From Streptomyces cinerochromogenes (GTDB taxonomy: Bacteria; Actinomycetota; Actinomycetes; Streptomycetales; Streptomycetaceae): DNA of 64,000 nt. The DNA is taken from NCBI RefSeq assembly GCF_014648635.1, contig NZ_BMRM01000014.1, positions 1 through 64,000 of the forward strand, written 5' to 3'. The notes under the pieces were generated by a model. It was not told the DNA's origin, ran no database searches, and was given only the letters and a program-made list of their open reading frames with translations. Shown one piece after another: positions 63,780 through 64,000 of the stretch. Numbering within the stretch: the first letter of the stretch is position 1; each line of letters begins with the position of its first letter. Made by a program: the position numbers and the translations under genes.

Positions 63780-64000
63780 ATGCGCAGCAAGCTCGTCCTG
63801 CACGCCGTCGACTCGCACACCGAGGGCATGCCGACCCGGGTGATCACCGGCGGGATCGGCGCCATCCCGGGGGCGACCATGAACGAACGGCGGCTGTGGT
63901 TCCGTGAACACCGCGACGACGTCAAGCGGTTGCTGATGAACGAGCCGCGCGGCCACTCCGCCATGAGCGGCGCGATCCTGCAGCCGCCCACCCGCCCCGA
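63780..64000 (+). CDS. 4-hydroxyproline 2-epimerase/proline racemase (5' part)
   Basis: 73 residues visible, cut by the window end. VLHAVDSHTEGMPTRVITGG and MNEPRGHSAMSGAILQP match proline racemase-family N-termini. The first catalytic cysteine lies beyond the window. It starts 12 bp after the DapA-type gene. It would convert trans-4-hydroxy-L-proline to the D-epimer used by the dehydrogenase encoded upstream. Confidence 0.9.
   Translation, partial: MRSKLVLHAVDSHTEGMPTRVITGGIGAIPGATMNERRLWFREHRDDVKRLLMNEPRGHSAMSGAILQPPTRP

Overview
The window is high-GC DNA with Streptomyces-type codon use, GTG starts, many 1-4 bp start/stop overlaps and actinomycete families (type I PKS, LAL-type LuxR regulators, monomeric NADP isocitrate dehydrogenase, DUF4186). 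It is most likely part of a Streptomyces chromosome. Only about one clear TTA codon was noticed, and it lies in the LuxR regulator beside the PKS. No rRNA, tRNA, CRISPR array or intact insertion sequence was seen.

Layout. (1) 1-8.66 kb, minus strand: the start of a type I PKS gene (AMP-ligase / dead KR / ACP loading module, then KS and the beginning of AT), a cytochrome P450, an FMN azoreductase and a LuxR regulator. An 11-bp tandem repeat array lies in front of the PKS gene. The AMP-ligase + azoreductase + P450 set recalls the gene trio that I remember being linked to tert-butyl polyketide starter units. (2) 9.4-16.5 kb, minus: a LytTR response regulator, a GH65 phosphorylase and a PaoABC-type molybdo-flavo aldehyde oxidoreductase, then a broken secreted-enzyme remnant. 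(3) 16.8-36 kb: mostly housekeeping and accessory genes: a HEAT-like protein with a 41-bp duplication at its end, an ABC exporter with an almost textbook SoxR box, a flippase-like membrane protein, a crotonase, a three-gene polyol kinase/FAD dehydrogenase operon, an APC permease, MscS, a membrane Mrr-like nuclease, DUF4186, monomeric IDH and an N-formylglutamate amidohydrolase. (4) 36-44.2 kb: an intracellular protease and signalling block: ECF sigma factor and a coupled small protein, a cytoplasmic subtilase, divergent TPR-CHAT, a LAL LuxR regulator, and a metzincin-like protein whose HExxH motif reads HQxxH. (5) 45.2-50.3 kb, plus: a TPP riboswitch and an operon for uptake and salvage of thiamine pyrimidine precursor (two THI5/NMT1-type proteins, permease, ATPase, APH-like kinase). 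(6) 50.2-59.7 kb, minus: a sulfur-scavenging block (polar amino-acid ABC transporter, GNAT, two LLM flavin monooxygenases, a TauD-like protein with HxG in place of HxD, and a Xi-type glutathione-transferase-like protein). (7) 59.9-64 kb, plus: a trans-4-hydroxyproline catabolic operon (three-subunit dehydrogenase, DapA-type deaminase, start of the epimerase) with a shared 15-bp operator-like element.

Five short ORFs ending in a common motif (roughly H-[IV]-D-L-x-R-V-x-S-A-L-C-R) stand before transcription units in regions 5 and 6. They look like one family of cysteine-type leader peptides and suggest that these units are co-regulated by sulfur supply. The most unusual items are the TauD-like HxG site, the CHAT/subtilase/sigma block with its pseudo-metzincin, the PKS loading trio with its 11-bp repeat array, and the leader-peptide network.
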